From Streptomyces sp. MMG1121 (lineage in GTDB: Bacteria > Actinomycetota > Actinomycetes > Streptomycetales > Streptomycetaceae), in contig NZ_LGDV01000197.1 of NCBI RefSeq assembly GCF_001280015.1, positions 9,733 to 73,732 on the forward strand: a stretch of 64,000 nucleotides of DNA. The letters run 5' to 3'. Within the stretch, counting starts at the first letter, position 1, and the number at the start of each line of letters is the position of its first letter. The notes under the pieces were generated by a model, which saw only the letters and a list, made by a program, of their open reading frames with translations, had not been told where the DNA came from and searched no databases. A program made the translations under genes and the position numbers. Shown here one piece after another: positions 49,888-63,214 of the stretch.

Positions 49888-49902
49888 GTTACGCAGCGTG
49901 AC
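49888..49902. promoter_or_regulatory. BldD box upstream of bldD
   Basis: TTACGCAGCGTGA (49889-49901) fits the palindromic BldD consensus TnACnC(A/T)GnGTnA at every fixed position. It lies about 75 bp upstream of the bldD ATG. An adjacent imperfect palindrome (CTCACTGTGAG, 49878-49888) may be a second half-site. Confidence 0.6.
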
Positions 49903-50022
49903 TCTTGTGCGTCAAGCCGAATGGTCCACACCGACTCTTCCGTGGTAGTGGCAGCCGATTAGGCCAAGGGGGTGAACGGGGTCCCGTCCGCGACCTGCTA
50001 CCGTGGATGGCGCAAATCCGAC

Positions 50023-50651
<629 letters not shown>

Positions 50652-50743
50652 CGCATCAGGTGCGCAAGCCTGCTTCGGCATACCCACGCACGCACCTGTT
50701 CGCCCTGAATCTCCCGTTTTAACTGCCTTACGGAGCCTGACAG

Positions 50744-51748
50744 ATGCAGCGTCATCTCATCTCGGCCGCCGACCTCGCACGCGACGACGCCGTCCTGATC
50801 CTCGACACCGCCGAGGAGATGGCCCGGGTCGCCGACCGGCCGATCAAGAAACTGCCGACCCTGCGCGGGCGCACGATCTGCAACCTCTTCTTCGAGGACT
50901 CGACCCGCACCCGGATCTCCTTCGAGGCCGCCGAGAAGCGCCTGTCCGCCGACGTCATCAACTTCGCGGCCAAGGGATCGAGCGTCTCCAAGGGTGAGTC
51001 CCTCAAGGACACCGCCCAGACGCTGGAGGCCATGGGCGTGGACGCCGTGGTCATCCGGCACAGCGCCTCCGGCGCCCCGTACCGCCTCGCCACCTCCGGC
51101 TGGATCGACGCCCCCGTCATCAACGCCGGCGACGGCACCCACCAGCACCCCACCCAGGCCCTGCTGGACGCCTTCACCATGCGCCGCCGGCTGGTCGGCC
51201 GGGACACCGGTCTCGGCAAGGACCTGTCCGGCAAGCGCATCACCCTCGTCGGCGACGTCCTGCACAGCCGGGTCGCCCGCTCCAACGTCGACCTGCTGCA
51301 CACCCTCGGCGCCGAGGTCACCCTGGTCGCCCCGCCCACCCTGGTGCCGGTCGGCGTCGAGACCTGGCCCTGCGAGGTGTCGTACGACCTCGACAGCACC
51401 CTGCCCAAGTCCGACGCGGTGATGATGCTCCGCGTCCAGCGCGAGCGCATGAACGCCGCCTTCTTCCCGACCGAGCGCGAGTACTCGCGGCGCTACGGCC
51501 TGGACGGCGACCGCATGGCGAAGATGCCCGAGCACGCCATCGTGATGCACCCCGGCCCGATGGTCCGCGGTATGGAGATCACCGCCGAGGTCGCCGACTC
51601 CGAGCGCTGCACCGTCGTCGAGCAGGTCGCCAACGGCGTCTCCATCCGGATGGCCGTGCTGTACCTGCTGCTCGGCGGGGCCGTGTCCGACGCGAAGAAC
51701 GTGCCTGCCGTCACCCCCACCCGCCCCACCGGTTCCGAGGAGAAGTAA
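50744..51748 (+). CDS. pyrB: Aspartate carbamoyltransferase catalytic subunit
   Basis: Joins carbamoyl phosphate and aspartate. 334 residues. Carbamoyl-phosphate motif [18 protein letters not shown] (about 49-66), [12 protein letters not shown] (about 138), and the C-terminal MHPGPMVRG. No pyrI regulatory subunit is present. It is followed by pyrC after 5 bp. Confidence 0.96.
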   Translation: MQRHLISAADLARDDAVLILDTAEEMARVADRPIKKLPTLRGRTICNLFFEDSTRTRISFEAAEKRLSADVINFAAKGSSVSKGESLKDTAQTLEAMGVDAVVIRHSASGAPYRLATSGWIDAPVINAGDGTHQHPTQALLDAFTMRRRLVGRDTGLGKDLSGKRITLVGDVLHSRVARSNVDLLHTLGAEVTLVAPPTLVPVGVETWPCEVSYDLDSTLPKSDAVMMLRVQRERMNAAFFPTEREYSRRYGLDGDRMAKMPEHAIVMHPGPMVRGMEITAEVADSERCTVVEQVANGVSIRMAVLYLLLGGAVSDAKNVPAVTPTRPTGSEEK

Positions 51749-51753
51749 GACCC

Positions 51754-53040
51754 ATGAGCAAGATCCTGATCCGTGGTGCGAAGGTGCTCGGCGGTGAGCC
51801 GCAGGACGTGCTGATCGACGGTGAGGTCATCGCGGCCGTCGGCACGGAGCTGTCCGCCGAGGGCGCCGAGGTGGTCGAGGCCGGCGGCAAGGTGCTGCTG
51901 CCCGGCCTGGTCGACCTGCACACCCACCTGCGCGAGCCGGGCCGTGAGGACTCCGAGACCGTGCTGACGGGCACGCGCGCGGCGGCGAGCGGCGGCTACA
52001 CGGCCGTCTTCGCCATGGCCAACACCTTCCCCGTCGCCGACACCGCCGGCGTCGTCGAGCAGGTCTACCGGCTCGGCCAGGAGCACGGCTACTGCGACGT
52101 GCAGCCCATCGGCGCCGTCACCGTCGGCCTGGAGGGCAGGAAGCTCGCCGAGCTGGGCGCCATGCACGAGTCGGCCGCCGGGGTCACCGTCTTCTCCGAC
52201 GACGGCAAGTGCGTGGACGACGCGGTGATCATGCGCCGCGCCCTGGAGTACGTGAAGGCCTTCGGCGGTGTCGTCGCCCAGCACGCGCAGGAGCCGCGGC
52301 TGACCGAGGGCGCCCAGATGAACGAGGGCGTCGTCTCCGCCGAGCTGGGCCTCGGCGGCTGGCCCGCCGTCGCCGAGGAGTCGGTCATCGCGCGGGACGT
52401 GCTGCTCGCCGAGCACGTCGGCTCCCGCGTCCACATCTGCCACCTCTCGACCGCCGGCTCGGTGGAGATCGTCCGCTGGGCCAAGTCCCGCGGCATCGAC
52501 GTCACCGCCGAGGTCACCCCGCACCACCTGCTCCTCACCGACGAGCTGGTGCGCACGTACAACCCCGTCTACAAGGTCAACCCGCCGCTGCGCACCGAGC
52601 GGGACGTGCACGCCCTGCGCGGGGCGCTCGCCGACGGCACGATCGACATCGTCGCCACCGACCACGCCCCGCACCCGCACGAGGACAAGGACTGCGAGTG
52701 GGCCGCGGCCGCCATGGGGATGGTGGGGCTGGAGACCGCGTTGTCAGTGGTCCAGGAGACCATGGTCGACACGGGCCTGCTGGACTGGGCCGGCGTCGCC
52801 GACCGCATGTCCTTCAAGCCCGCGCAGATCGGACAGGCCACCGGGCACGGCCGTCCCGTCTCGGCTGGTGAGCCCGCCAACCTCACCCTCGTCGACACGG
52901 AATACCGTGCCCAGGTGGACCCCGCGGGCTTCGCCTCGCGCAGCCGCAACACCCCCTACGAGGGGCGTGAGCTGCCGGGCCGTGTGACGCACACGTGGCT
53001 GCGGGGGAAGGCCACGCTCGTCGACGGGAAGCTCACGTGA
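51754..53040 (+). CDS. pyrC: Dihydroorotase
   Basis: Zinc amidohydrolase forming dihydroorotate. 428 residues (class I type). Metal ligands: [14 protein letters not shown] (about 57-70), carboxylated-Lys region, His in [11 protein letters not shown], His pair in VTPHHLLL and Asp in [13 protein letters not shown] (about 305). The stop overlaps the next gene's GTG (GTGA). Confidence 0.96.
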   Translation: MSKILIRGAKVLGGEPQDVLIDGEVIAAVGTELSAEGAEVVEAGGKVLLPGLVDLHTHLREPGREDSETVLTGTRAAASGGYTAVFAMANTFPVADTAGVVEQVYRLGQEHGYCDVQPIGAVTVGLEGRKLAELGAMHESAAGVTVFSDDGKCVDDAVIMRRALEYVKAFGGVVAQHAQEPRLTEGAQMNEGVVSAELGLGGWPAVAEESVIARDVLLAEHVGSRVHICHLSTAGSVEIVRWAKSRGIDVTAEVTPHHLLLTDELVRTYNPVYKVNPPLRTERDVHALRGALADGTIDIVATDHAPHPHEDKDCEWAAAAMGMVGLETALSVVQETMVDTGLLDWAGVADRMSFKPAQIGQATGHGRPVSAGEPANLTLVDTEYRAQVDPAGFASRSRNTPYEGRELPGRVTHTWLRGKATLVDGKLT

Positions 53041-53597
53041 CACCTGTAATCCTGCTGGCCGAGGCCAAGAAGTCGGCCGACGTCACCGACTGGCCGGCCC
53101 GCATCGGCTGGCTCGTCGGACTCGTCCTGTTCATCGCGCTCGTCTACTGGCTGATGCGCGAGGGCTGGAAGTGGCGCGGCACGCTCCAGGGCGACCTGCC
53201 GAAGCCGCCCAGCGCGCCGGAGGAGACCGGCCCGGCGAAACTGAACCTGAGCGGCCGCTACCACGGCTCCACCACCGCCGGGCAGTGGCTGGACCGCATC
53301 GTGGCCCACGGCCTGGGCACCCGCAGCCGGGCCGAGCTCACGCTGACGGAGCAGGGCCTGGAGGTCGAGCGCCCCGGAGCGAGCGACTTCTTCGTCCCCG
53401 CCGCCGCGCTGCGCGGGGCCCGGCTGGACAAGGGCATCGCCGGCAAGGTCCTGCCCGAGGGCGGCCTGCTGGTGGTGACCTGGGCGCTCGGCGACAAGCT
53501 GATCGACTCCGGATTCCGCTCCGATCACGCGGCCGAGCACCCCGAATGGGTGGACACCCTGAACGACATGATCAACGACACGGAAGGCGCACGATGA
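53037..53597 (+). CDS. Membrane protein of unknown function in the pyr operon
   Basis: 186 residues with one transmembrane helix ([18 protein letters not shown], about 23-40) and a soluble domain of about 140 residues that looks beta-rich ([49 protein letters not shown]). It overlaps pyrC by GTGA and carA by ATGA, so it is translated with the pathway enzymes. I do not recognise a catalytic motif. A role in pyrimidine synthesis is suggested only by its location. Confidence 0.8.
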   Translation: MTPVILLAEAKKSADVTDWPARIGWLVGLVLFIALVYWLMREGWKWRGTLQGDLPKPPSAPEETGPAKLNLSGRYHGSTTAGQWLDRIVAHGLGTRSRAELTLTEQGLEVERPGASDFFVPAAALRGARLDKGIAGKVLPEGGLLVVTWALGDKLIDSGFRSDHAAEHPEWVDTLNDMINDTEGAR

Positions 53598-54728
53598 CCA
53601 CCTCCACCAGGGGAGCCGCGAAGGTTCCCGCCGTACTCGTCCTGGAGGACGGCCGCGCCTTCCGCGGCCGCGCCTACGGGGCCGTGGGGGAGACCTTCGG
53701 CGAGGCCGTGTTCTCCACCGGCATGACCGGCTACCAGGAAACCCTGACCGACCCGTCGTACGACCGTCAGATCGTCGTCGCGACGGCCCCGCAGATCGGC
53801 AACACCGGCTGGAACGACGAGGACGACGAGTCGAGCCGCATCTGGGTCTCCGGCTACGTCGTGCGCGACCCCGCGCGCGTGCCGTCCAACTGGCGCGCCA
53901 AGCGCTCCCTGGACGACGAGCTGGTCGCGCAGGACGTGGTCGGCATCTGCGGGATCGACACCCGCGCCCTCACCCGCCACCTGCGCGAGCGCGGCTCCAT
54001 GCGCGCCGGCATCTTCTCCGGCGACGCCATCGCCACCGAGCCGGAGCTGCTCGCGCGCGTCCAGGCCCAGCCGCACATGAAGGGCGCGAGCCTCTACGAG
54101 GAGGTCGCCACCAAGGAGACCTACGTCGTCGCGGCCATCGGCGAGAAGAAGTTCACCGTCGCCGCGATCGACCTCGGCATCAAGGGCATGACCCCGCACC
54201 GCATGGCCGAGCGCGGGATCGAGGTGCACGTCCTGCCCGCCACCGCCACGGCCGACGACGTCTACGCCGTGAACCCGGACGGCGTGTTCTTCTCCAACGG
54301 CCCCGGCGACCCGGCGACCGCCGACGGCCCGGTCGCGCTGATGACCGCCGTCCTTGAGCGCCGCACGCCGCTGTTCGGCATCTGCTTCGGCAACCAGATC
54401 CTCGGCCGGGCCCTCGGGTTCGGCACCTACAAGCTGAAGTACGGCCACCGGGGCATCAACCAGCCGGTCCAGGACCGTACGACCGGCAAGGTCGAGGTCA
54501 CCGCGCACAACCACGGTTTCGCCGTGGACGCGCCGCTCGACCAGGTCAGCGAGACGAAGTTCGGCCGCGCCGAGGTCTCGCACGTCTGCCTGAACGACAA
54601 CGTCGTGGAGGGGCTCCAGCTGCTCGACCAGCCGGCCTTCTCCGTCCAGTACCACCCCGAAGCGGCCGCGGGCCCGCACGACGCCGCCTACCTGTTCGAC
54701 CGCTTCGTTTCCCTGATGGAGGGCCAGC

Positions 54729-54736
<8 letters not shown>
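53594..54736 (+). CDS. carA: Carbamoyl-phosphate synthase small subunit
   Basis: Glutaminase subunit. 380 residues. N-terminal CarA domain ([20 protein letters not shown]) and a class I glutaminase domain with nucleophile Cys in [13 protein letters not shown] (about 268-280) and His-x-Glu in [16 protein letters not shown] overlaps the preceding stop; carB starts 8 bp before the carA stop. Confidence 0.96.
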
Positions 54737-58037
<3,301 letters not shown>

Positions 58038-58044
58038 CAGCCCT

Positions 58045-58074
58045 GAGGGGGACACCGGAAACGGTGTCCCCCTC
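58045..58074 (+). terminator. GNRA-tetraloop hairpin between carB and pyrD
   Basis: Perfect 13-bp stem (58045-58057 with 58062-58074; arm GAGGGGGACACCG) closed by a GAAA tetraloop, 7 bp after the carB stop and 30 bp before the pyrD start. It could be a terminator, an attenuator or an mRNA processing/stability element inside the pyr operon. Confidence 0.6.
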
Positions 58075-58104
58075 TGTATGAGGACCCCTGAGGACTTTTC
58101 CGAG

Positions 58105-59207
<1,103 letters not shown>

Positions 59208-59211
<4 letters not shown>

Positions 59212-60053
59212 CCTCGTACGAGCCCTTCGGCGCCCGGCTGCGCCGCGCCATGGACGAGCGCGGCCCGCTGTGCGTCGGCATCGACCCGCACGCCTCCCTG
59301 CTCGCCGAGTGGGGCCTGAACGACGACGTGGCCGGTCTGGAGCGGTTCAGCCGCACGGTCGTCGAGGCCGTGGCCGACCGGGTCGCCGTCATGAAGCCGC
59401 AGAGCGCCTTCTTCGAGCGGTTCGGCTCGCGCGGTGTCGCCGTGCTGGAGACGATCGTCCGGGAGGCGCGCGCGGCCGGCACCCTGGTCGTGATGGACGC
59501 CAAGCGCGGCGACATCGGCTCGACCATGGCCGGGTACGCGGAGGCCTACCTGCACAAGGACGCCCCGCTCTTCTGCGACGCCCTGACCGTCTCGCCGTAC
59601 CTCGGCTACGGCTCGCTCAGCCCGGCCGTCGCGCTCGCCCGGGAGAGCGGTGCCGGCCTGTTCGTGCTGGCGCTGACCTCGAACCCGGAGGGCCCCGAGG
59701 TGCAGCACGCGGTCCGTGCCGACGGCCGCAGCGTGGGCGCGACCATGCTGGCCCACCTGGCCGCCGAGAACGCGGGCGAGGAGCCGTTGGGTTCCTTCGG
59801 CGCCGTCGTCGGTGCCACGGTCGGTGACCTGTCGTCGTACGACCTCGGGATCAACGGCCCGCTCCTCGCGCCCGGCGTCGGGGCGCAGGGGGCGACGCCT
59901 GCCGACCTTCCGAAGGTCTTCGGGTCGGCGCTGCGCAACGTCGTGCCGAACGTCAGCCGGGGTGTTCTGCGTCACGGTCCCGACGTCACGGCCCTGCGGG
60001 CGGCCGCCGAGCGCTTCGCCGGGGAGATTCAGGCCGTCGTCGCGGGTCACTGA
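59208..60053 (+). CDS. pyrF: Orotidine 5'-phosphate decarboxylase (type 2)
   Basis: Final step to UMP. 281 residues, the longer type 2 form found in actinobacteria and myxobacteria. Catalytic motif [13 protein letters not shown] (Lys-x-x-x-Asp tetrad, about 95-107), N-terminal [15 protein letters not shown] and C-terminal [18 protein letters not shown] overlaps the pyrD stop. Last gene of the pyr cluster; pyrE is elsewhere. Confidence 0.95.
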
Positions 60054-60127
60054 GTCCTCCGGCGTGCGCCCGGGCGGGCGGCGGCCCGACGACTTGAGTG
60101 TGAATACATCCTCAAATCGGGGGCATT

Positions 60128-60208
60128 ATGTCTGAAATGTCCGGCCTGACGGAGGCTGACCAGGACTTTTCCGCTGTTCTCGCTGACTCTGGCGGACTTG
60201 CCCGCTAG
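60128..60208 (+). CDS. Possible very small ORF (26 residues) in the pyrF-sIHF gap
   Basis: ATG at 60128 opens 26 codons (MSEMSGLTEADQDF... ending SGGLAR) in the AT-richest part of the gap. No ribosome binding site is obvious. It may be chance or a leader peptide for sIHF. The remaining part of the 299-bp gap holds an inverted repeat TTGAG ... CTCAA (60094-60115) and an interspersed repeat. Confidence 0.2.
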   Translation: MSEMSGLTEADQDFSAVLADSGGLAR

Positions 60209-60217
60209 TCTCCGAGC

Positions 60218-60256
60218 AGTGGGGGCACCTCCCACGCCCTTCAGGCAGTGGGGGAG
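60218..60256. repeat. Interspersed Streptomyces repeat upstream of sIHF
   Basis: AGTGGGGGCACCTCCCAC followed after a short spacer by AGTGGGGGAG. This short element is common in Streptomyces intergenic DNA, recognised from motif memory. GTGGG and CCCAC within it can pair. Confidence 0.5.
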
Positions 60257-60352
60257 AACGGGCAGCGTGTTGCTCGTAGCTCCCCAGGTGTGGGGCGACT
60301 AGGTTCCTCACCGGTCCGTATCCGACAGTTCGACATCCGAGGTGACGTAGGC

Positions 60353-60676
60353 GTGGCTCTTCCGCCCCTTACCCCTGAACAGCGCGCAGCCGCGCTCGAA
60401 AAGGCCGCCGCGGCTCGCCGGGAGCGGGCCGAGGTCAAGAATCGACTCAAGCACTCCGGCGCCTCCCTGCACGAGGTCATCAAGCAGGGCCAGGAGAACG
60501 ACGTCATCGGCAAGATGAAGGTCTCCGCGCTGCTCGAGTCGCTGCCCGGCGTGGGCAAGGTCCGCGCCAAGCAGATCATGGAGCGTCTGGGCATCTCCGA
60601 GAGCCGCCGTGTGCGGGGTCTCGGTTCCAACCAGATCGCTTCCCTGGAGCGTGAGTTCGGCAGCACCGGTTCCTGA
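60353..60676 (+). CDS. Streptomyces integration host factor sIHF (mIHF family)
   Basis: Nucleoid-associated DNA-binding protein needed for normal sporulation and antibiotic production. 107 residues starting ALPPLTPEQRAAALEKAAAA: a long N-terminal helix, then the helix-two-turn-helix region with LLESLPGVGKVRAKQIMERL (about 62-81) and RGLGSNQIASLEREF. GTG at 60353 is preceded by GAGGTGA. Position directly upstream of gmk is conserved from mycobacteria to Streptomyces. Confidence 0.96.
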   Translation: MALPPLTPEQRAAALEKAAAARRERAEVKNRLKHSGASLHEVIKQGQENDVIGKMKVSALLESLPGVGKVRAKQIMERLGISESRRVRGLGSNQIASLEREFGSTGS

Positions 60677-60724
60677 GTCCGTCTCGCGACGGGCCGGGAG
60701 TCCCGGGCACTCCGGGATTGCTGG

Positions 60725-60730
60725 AATAAT
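60725..60730 (+). promoter_or_regulatory. Possible -10 for a leaderless gmk mRNA
   Basis: AATAAT lies 6 nt before the gmk ATG with no ribosome binding site between them. No -35 consensus is visible. Confidence 0.3.
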
Positions 60731-60736
60731 CGCTGC

Positions 60737-61294
60737 ATGAGTGAACGTCCGCGGCTGACCGTGCTCTCCGGCCCCTCGGGGGTCGGCAAGAGCACGGTCG
60801 TCGCCCATATGCGCAAGGAACACCCCGAGGTCTGGCTCTCGGTGTCGGCCACCACCCGTAGGCCGCGCCCCGGTGAGCAGCACGGAGTCCACTACTTCTT
60901 CGTCACCGACGATGAGATGGACAAGCTGATCGCCAACGGCGAGCTGCTGGAGTGGGCCGAGTTCGCCGGGAACCGCTACGGCACGCCCCGCGCGGCCGTG
61001 CTGGAGCGCCTGGAGAACGGCGAGCCCGTTCTGCTGGAGATCGACCTCCAGGGGGCCAGGCAGGTCCGGGAGTCGATGTCCGACGCCCAGCTGGTGTTCC
61101 TGGCTCCGCCCTCCTGGGAGGAGCTGGTGCGTAGGCTGACCGGCCGGGGCACCGAGCCGCCCGAGGTCATCGAGCGCCGCCTGGAGGCGGCCAGGACCGA
61201 GCTGGCGGCCGAGCCGGAGTTCGACGTGACCTTGGTCAACACCTCCGTCGAGGACGTGGCGCGCGAGCTGCTAGCCTTGGTGGACGTTGTGTGA
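60737..61294 (+). CDS. gmk: Guanylate kinase
   Basis: Phosphorylates GMP/dGMP. 185 residues. Walker [14 protein letters not shown] (about 10-22), GMP-binding [19 protein letters not shown] (about 37-55), and [15 protein letters not shown]. It has no ribosome binding site; a -10-like AATAAT 6 nt upstream suggests leaderless translation. Followed by rpoZ after 78 bp. Confidence 0.95.
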   Translation: MSERPRLTVLSGPSGVGKSTVVAHMRKEHPEVWLSVSATTRRPRPGEQHGVHYFFVTDDEMDKLIANGELLEWAEFAGNRYGTPRAAVLERLENGEPVLLEIDLQGARQVRESMSDAQLVFLAPPSWEELVRRLTGRGTEPPEVIERRLEAARTELAAEPEFDVTLVNTSVEDVARELLALVDVV

Positions 61295-61372
61295 TCGTCC
61301 CTAGTGAGTGCGACTGCTCTCAGTGACCGGTCGCGGCAACTGAATTCTTTCCCATCCATCGGAAGGTAGAGC

Positions 61373-61645
61373 GTGTCCTCTTCCATCACCGCGCCCGAGG
61401 GCATCATCAACCCGCCGATCGACGAGTTGCTTGAGGCCACCGATTCGAAGTACAGCCTCGTGATCTACGCGGCCAAGCGTGCCCGTCAGATCAACGCGTA
61501 CTACTCGCAGCTCGGTGAGGGCCTCCTCGAGTACGTCGGTCCGCTCGTCGACACCCACGTCCACGAGAAGCCGCTCTCGATCGCCCTGCGTGAGATCAAC
61601 GCGGGTCTGCTGACCTCCGAGGCCATCGAGGGCCCGGCGCAGTAG
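61373..61645 (+). CDS. rpoZ: RNA polymerase omega subunit
   Basis: Structural subunit that assists RNA polymerase assembly. 90 residues, normal actinobacterial length. Conserved core [20 protein letters not shown] (about 14-33), AAKRARQIN and [16 protein letters not shown] start at 61373 with GGAAGG upstream. A 15-bp hairpin follows. Confidence 0.95.
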   Translation: MSSSITAPEGIINPPIDELLEATDSKYSLVIYAAKRARQINAYYSQLGEGLLEYVGPLVDTHVHEKPLSIALREINAGLLTSEAIEGPAQ

Positions 61646-61670
61646 TACTTTCAGATCGCGGTTGACTTAT

Positions 61671-61704
61671 CCACAGGCCCGGCAGCCGACTGCCGGGCCT
61701 GTGG
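61671..61704 (+). terminator. Terminator after rpoZ
   Basis: 15-bp perfect stem (61671-61685 with 61690-61704; arm CCACAGGCCCGGCAG) and a CCGA tetraloop. The left arm overlaps TTATCCACA (61667-61675). Confidence 0.75.
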
Positions 61705-61712
61705 TGTCTCAT

Positions 61713-61744
61713 GGGTGTGCCAGGTTTTGGGTGTGCCAGGTTTT
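61713..61744 (+). repeat. Two-copy 16-bp tandem repeat upstream of coaBC
   Basis: GGGTGTGCCAGGTTTT occurs twice in direct succession (61713-61728 and 61729-61744) with no mismatch, 19 bp before the coaBC start. Confidence 0.85.
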
Positions 61745-61762
61745 CGAGTCCGGGGAGAGACG

Positions 61763-62962
61763 GTGGACAAGCCGAAGGTCGTTCTGGGGGTAAGCGGCGG
61801 GATCGCGGCGTACAAGGCGTGCGAGCTGCTGCGCAGGCTGACGGAGTCGAGTCATGACGTACGCGTCGTCCCCACCGCCTCCGCGCTGCACTTCGTCGGC
61901 GCCGCGACCTGGTCCGCCCTGTCGGGCAACGCCGTCTCGGCGGAGGTCTGGGACGACGTCCACGAGGTCCCGCACGTCCGCATCGGCCAGGGCGCCGACC
62001 TCGTCGTCGTCGCGCCCGCCACGGCCGACATGCTGGCCAAGGCGGCCCACGGCATCGCCGACGACCTGCTGACCAACACGCTGCTGACCGCGCGCTGCCC
62101 GGTCGTCTTCGCGCCCGCCATGCACACCGAGATGTGGGAGCACCCGGCCACACAGGAGAACGTGGCCACGCTGCGCAGGCGTGGCGCCGTCGTCATCGAG
62201 CCCGCCGTCGGCCGGCTCACCGGTGCCGACTCCGGCAAGGGCCGGCTGCCGGACCCGGCCGAGATCTTCGAGGTCTGCCGCCGGGTGCTGGCCCGCGGCA
62301 CCGCCGAGCCCGACCTCGAGGGCCGGCATGTCGTCGTCTCCGCCGGTGGCACCCGCGAGCCGCTCGACCCGGTCCGCTTCCTCGGCAACCGCTCCTCCGG
62401 CAAGCAGGGCTACGCCCTCGCGCGCACCGCCGCCGCCCGCGGCGCCCGCGTCACGCTGATCGCGGCCAACACCGGCCTGCCCGACCCGGCCGGAGTGGAC
62501 GTCGTCCCGGTCGGCACGGCCGTCCAGCTGCGCGAGGCCGTCCTGAAGGCCGCGGCGGACGCCGACGCGGTCGTCATGGCCGCCGCCGTCGCCGACTTCC
62601 GCCCCGCGGTCTACGCCGCCGGGAAGATCAAGAAGAAGGACGGCCAGGAGCCCGCCCCGATCGTCCTGGTGCGGAATCCGGACATTCTCGCGGAGGTTTC
62701 CGCCGATCGTGCCCGGCCCGGACAGGTGATCGTCGGCTTCGCCGCCGAGACCGACGACGTGCTCGCCAACGGCCGCACCAAGCTCGCCCGAAAAGGCTGT
62801 GACCTGCTCGTGGTCAACGAGGTGGGGGAGCGCAAGACCTTCGGTTCCGAGGAGAACGAGGCTGTTGTGCTGGGCGCCGACGGCAGCGAGACCCCCGTAC
62901 CGCACGGACCCAAGGAAGCCCTGGCCGACACCGTCTGGGACTTGGTCGCGCGGCGCCTGTGA
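61763..62962 (+). CDS. coaBC: Bifunctional phosphopantothenoylcysteine decarboxylase / phosphopantothenate-cysteine ligase
   Basis: Two consecutive steps of coenzyme A synthesis. 399 residues. N-terminal CoaC flavoprotein domain (1-185): VLGVSGGIAAYKACELLR, VVVAPATADMLAKAAHG, APAMHTEMWEHPAT. C-terminal CoaB domain: VVVSAGGTREPLDPVRFLGN (about 190-209), SSGKQGYALA, and the Lys-rich AAGKIKKKDGQ. GTG at 61763 has GGGGAGAG upstream; an in-frame GTG at 61715 lies in the tandem repeat and is less likely. Confidence 0.94.
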   Translation: MDKPKVVLGVSGGIAAYKACELLRRLTESSHDVRVVPTASALHFVGAATWSALSGNAVSAEVWDDVHEVPHVRIGQGADLVVVAPATADMLAKAAHGIADDLLTNTLLTARCPVVFAPAMHTEMWEHPATQENVATLRRRGAVVIEPAVGRLTGADSGKGRLPDPAEIFEVCRRVLARGTAEPDLEGRHVVVSAGGTREPLDPVRFLGNRSSGKQGYALARTAAARGARVTLIAANTGLPDPAGVDVVPVGTAVQLREAVLKAAADADAVVMAAAVADFRPAVYAAGKIKKKDGQEPAPIVLVRNPDILAEVSADRARPGQVIVGFAAETDDVLANGRTKLARKGCDLLVVNEVGERKTFGSEENEAVVLGADGSETPVPHGPKEALADTVWDLVARRL

Positions 62963-62968
62963 GACCTG

Positions 62969-63001
62969 GCGCGCCCTCGCGGACTGCCGCCGGGGGCGCG
63001 C
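62969..63001 (+). terminator. Hairpin terminator after coaBC
   Basis: GCGCGCCC (62969-62976) pairs with GGGCGCGC (62994-63001), starting 7 bp after the coaBC stop; loop 17 nt. Confidence 0.5.
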
Positions 63002-63129
63002 ACGTGGCCCGCTCAATTCGCGTGTGGCGCCCCTGGCCAACGTCGCCCGGCATTGTGCAGAATGCCCGTGCCGCAGGTCACAGCGCTCCCGAGAGGCGAG
63101 ACGGTGGCCCACGAAACGAGCGCGACCGA

Positions 63130-63171
63130 TAAACTGTTCAGGTCGGCACCGGGCGCAGCCCTCGTGCCGAC
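63130..63171 (+). promoter_or_regulatory. Possible metK promoter and leader hairpin
   Basis: A -10-like TAAACT lies at 63130-63135. GTCGGCAC (63142-63149) pairs with GTGCCGAC (63164-63171) in what would be the 5' leader. I see no SAM-riboswitch architecture (no kink-turn or long P1 pairing) in the 252-bp gap. Confidence 0.35.
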
Positions 63172-63214
63172 AGCAAATGATCAGCCAGCAGCCGCTGCAA
63201 CCACAGGGAGCGTT

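Noticed and set aside
60218..60256. CRISPR-like repeat
   Set aside because: Only one partial direct repeat (AGTGGGGG) with no regular spacers; it fits a known interspersed Streptomyces element.
62963..63214. SAM riboswitch upstream of metK
   Set aside because: Only simple hairpins are present; none of the conserved SAM-I, SAM-II or SAM-IV core sequences are visible.
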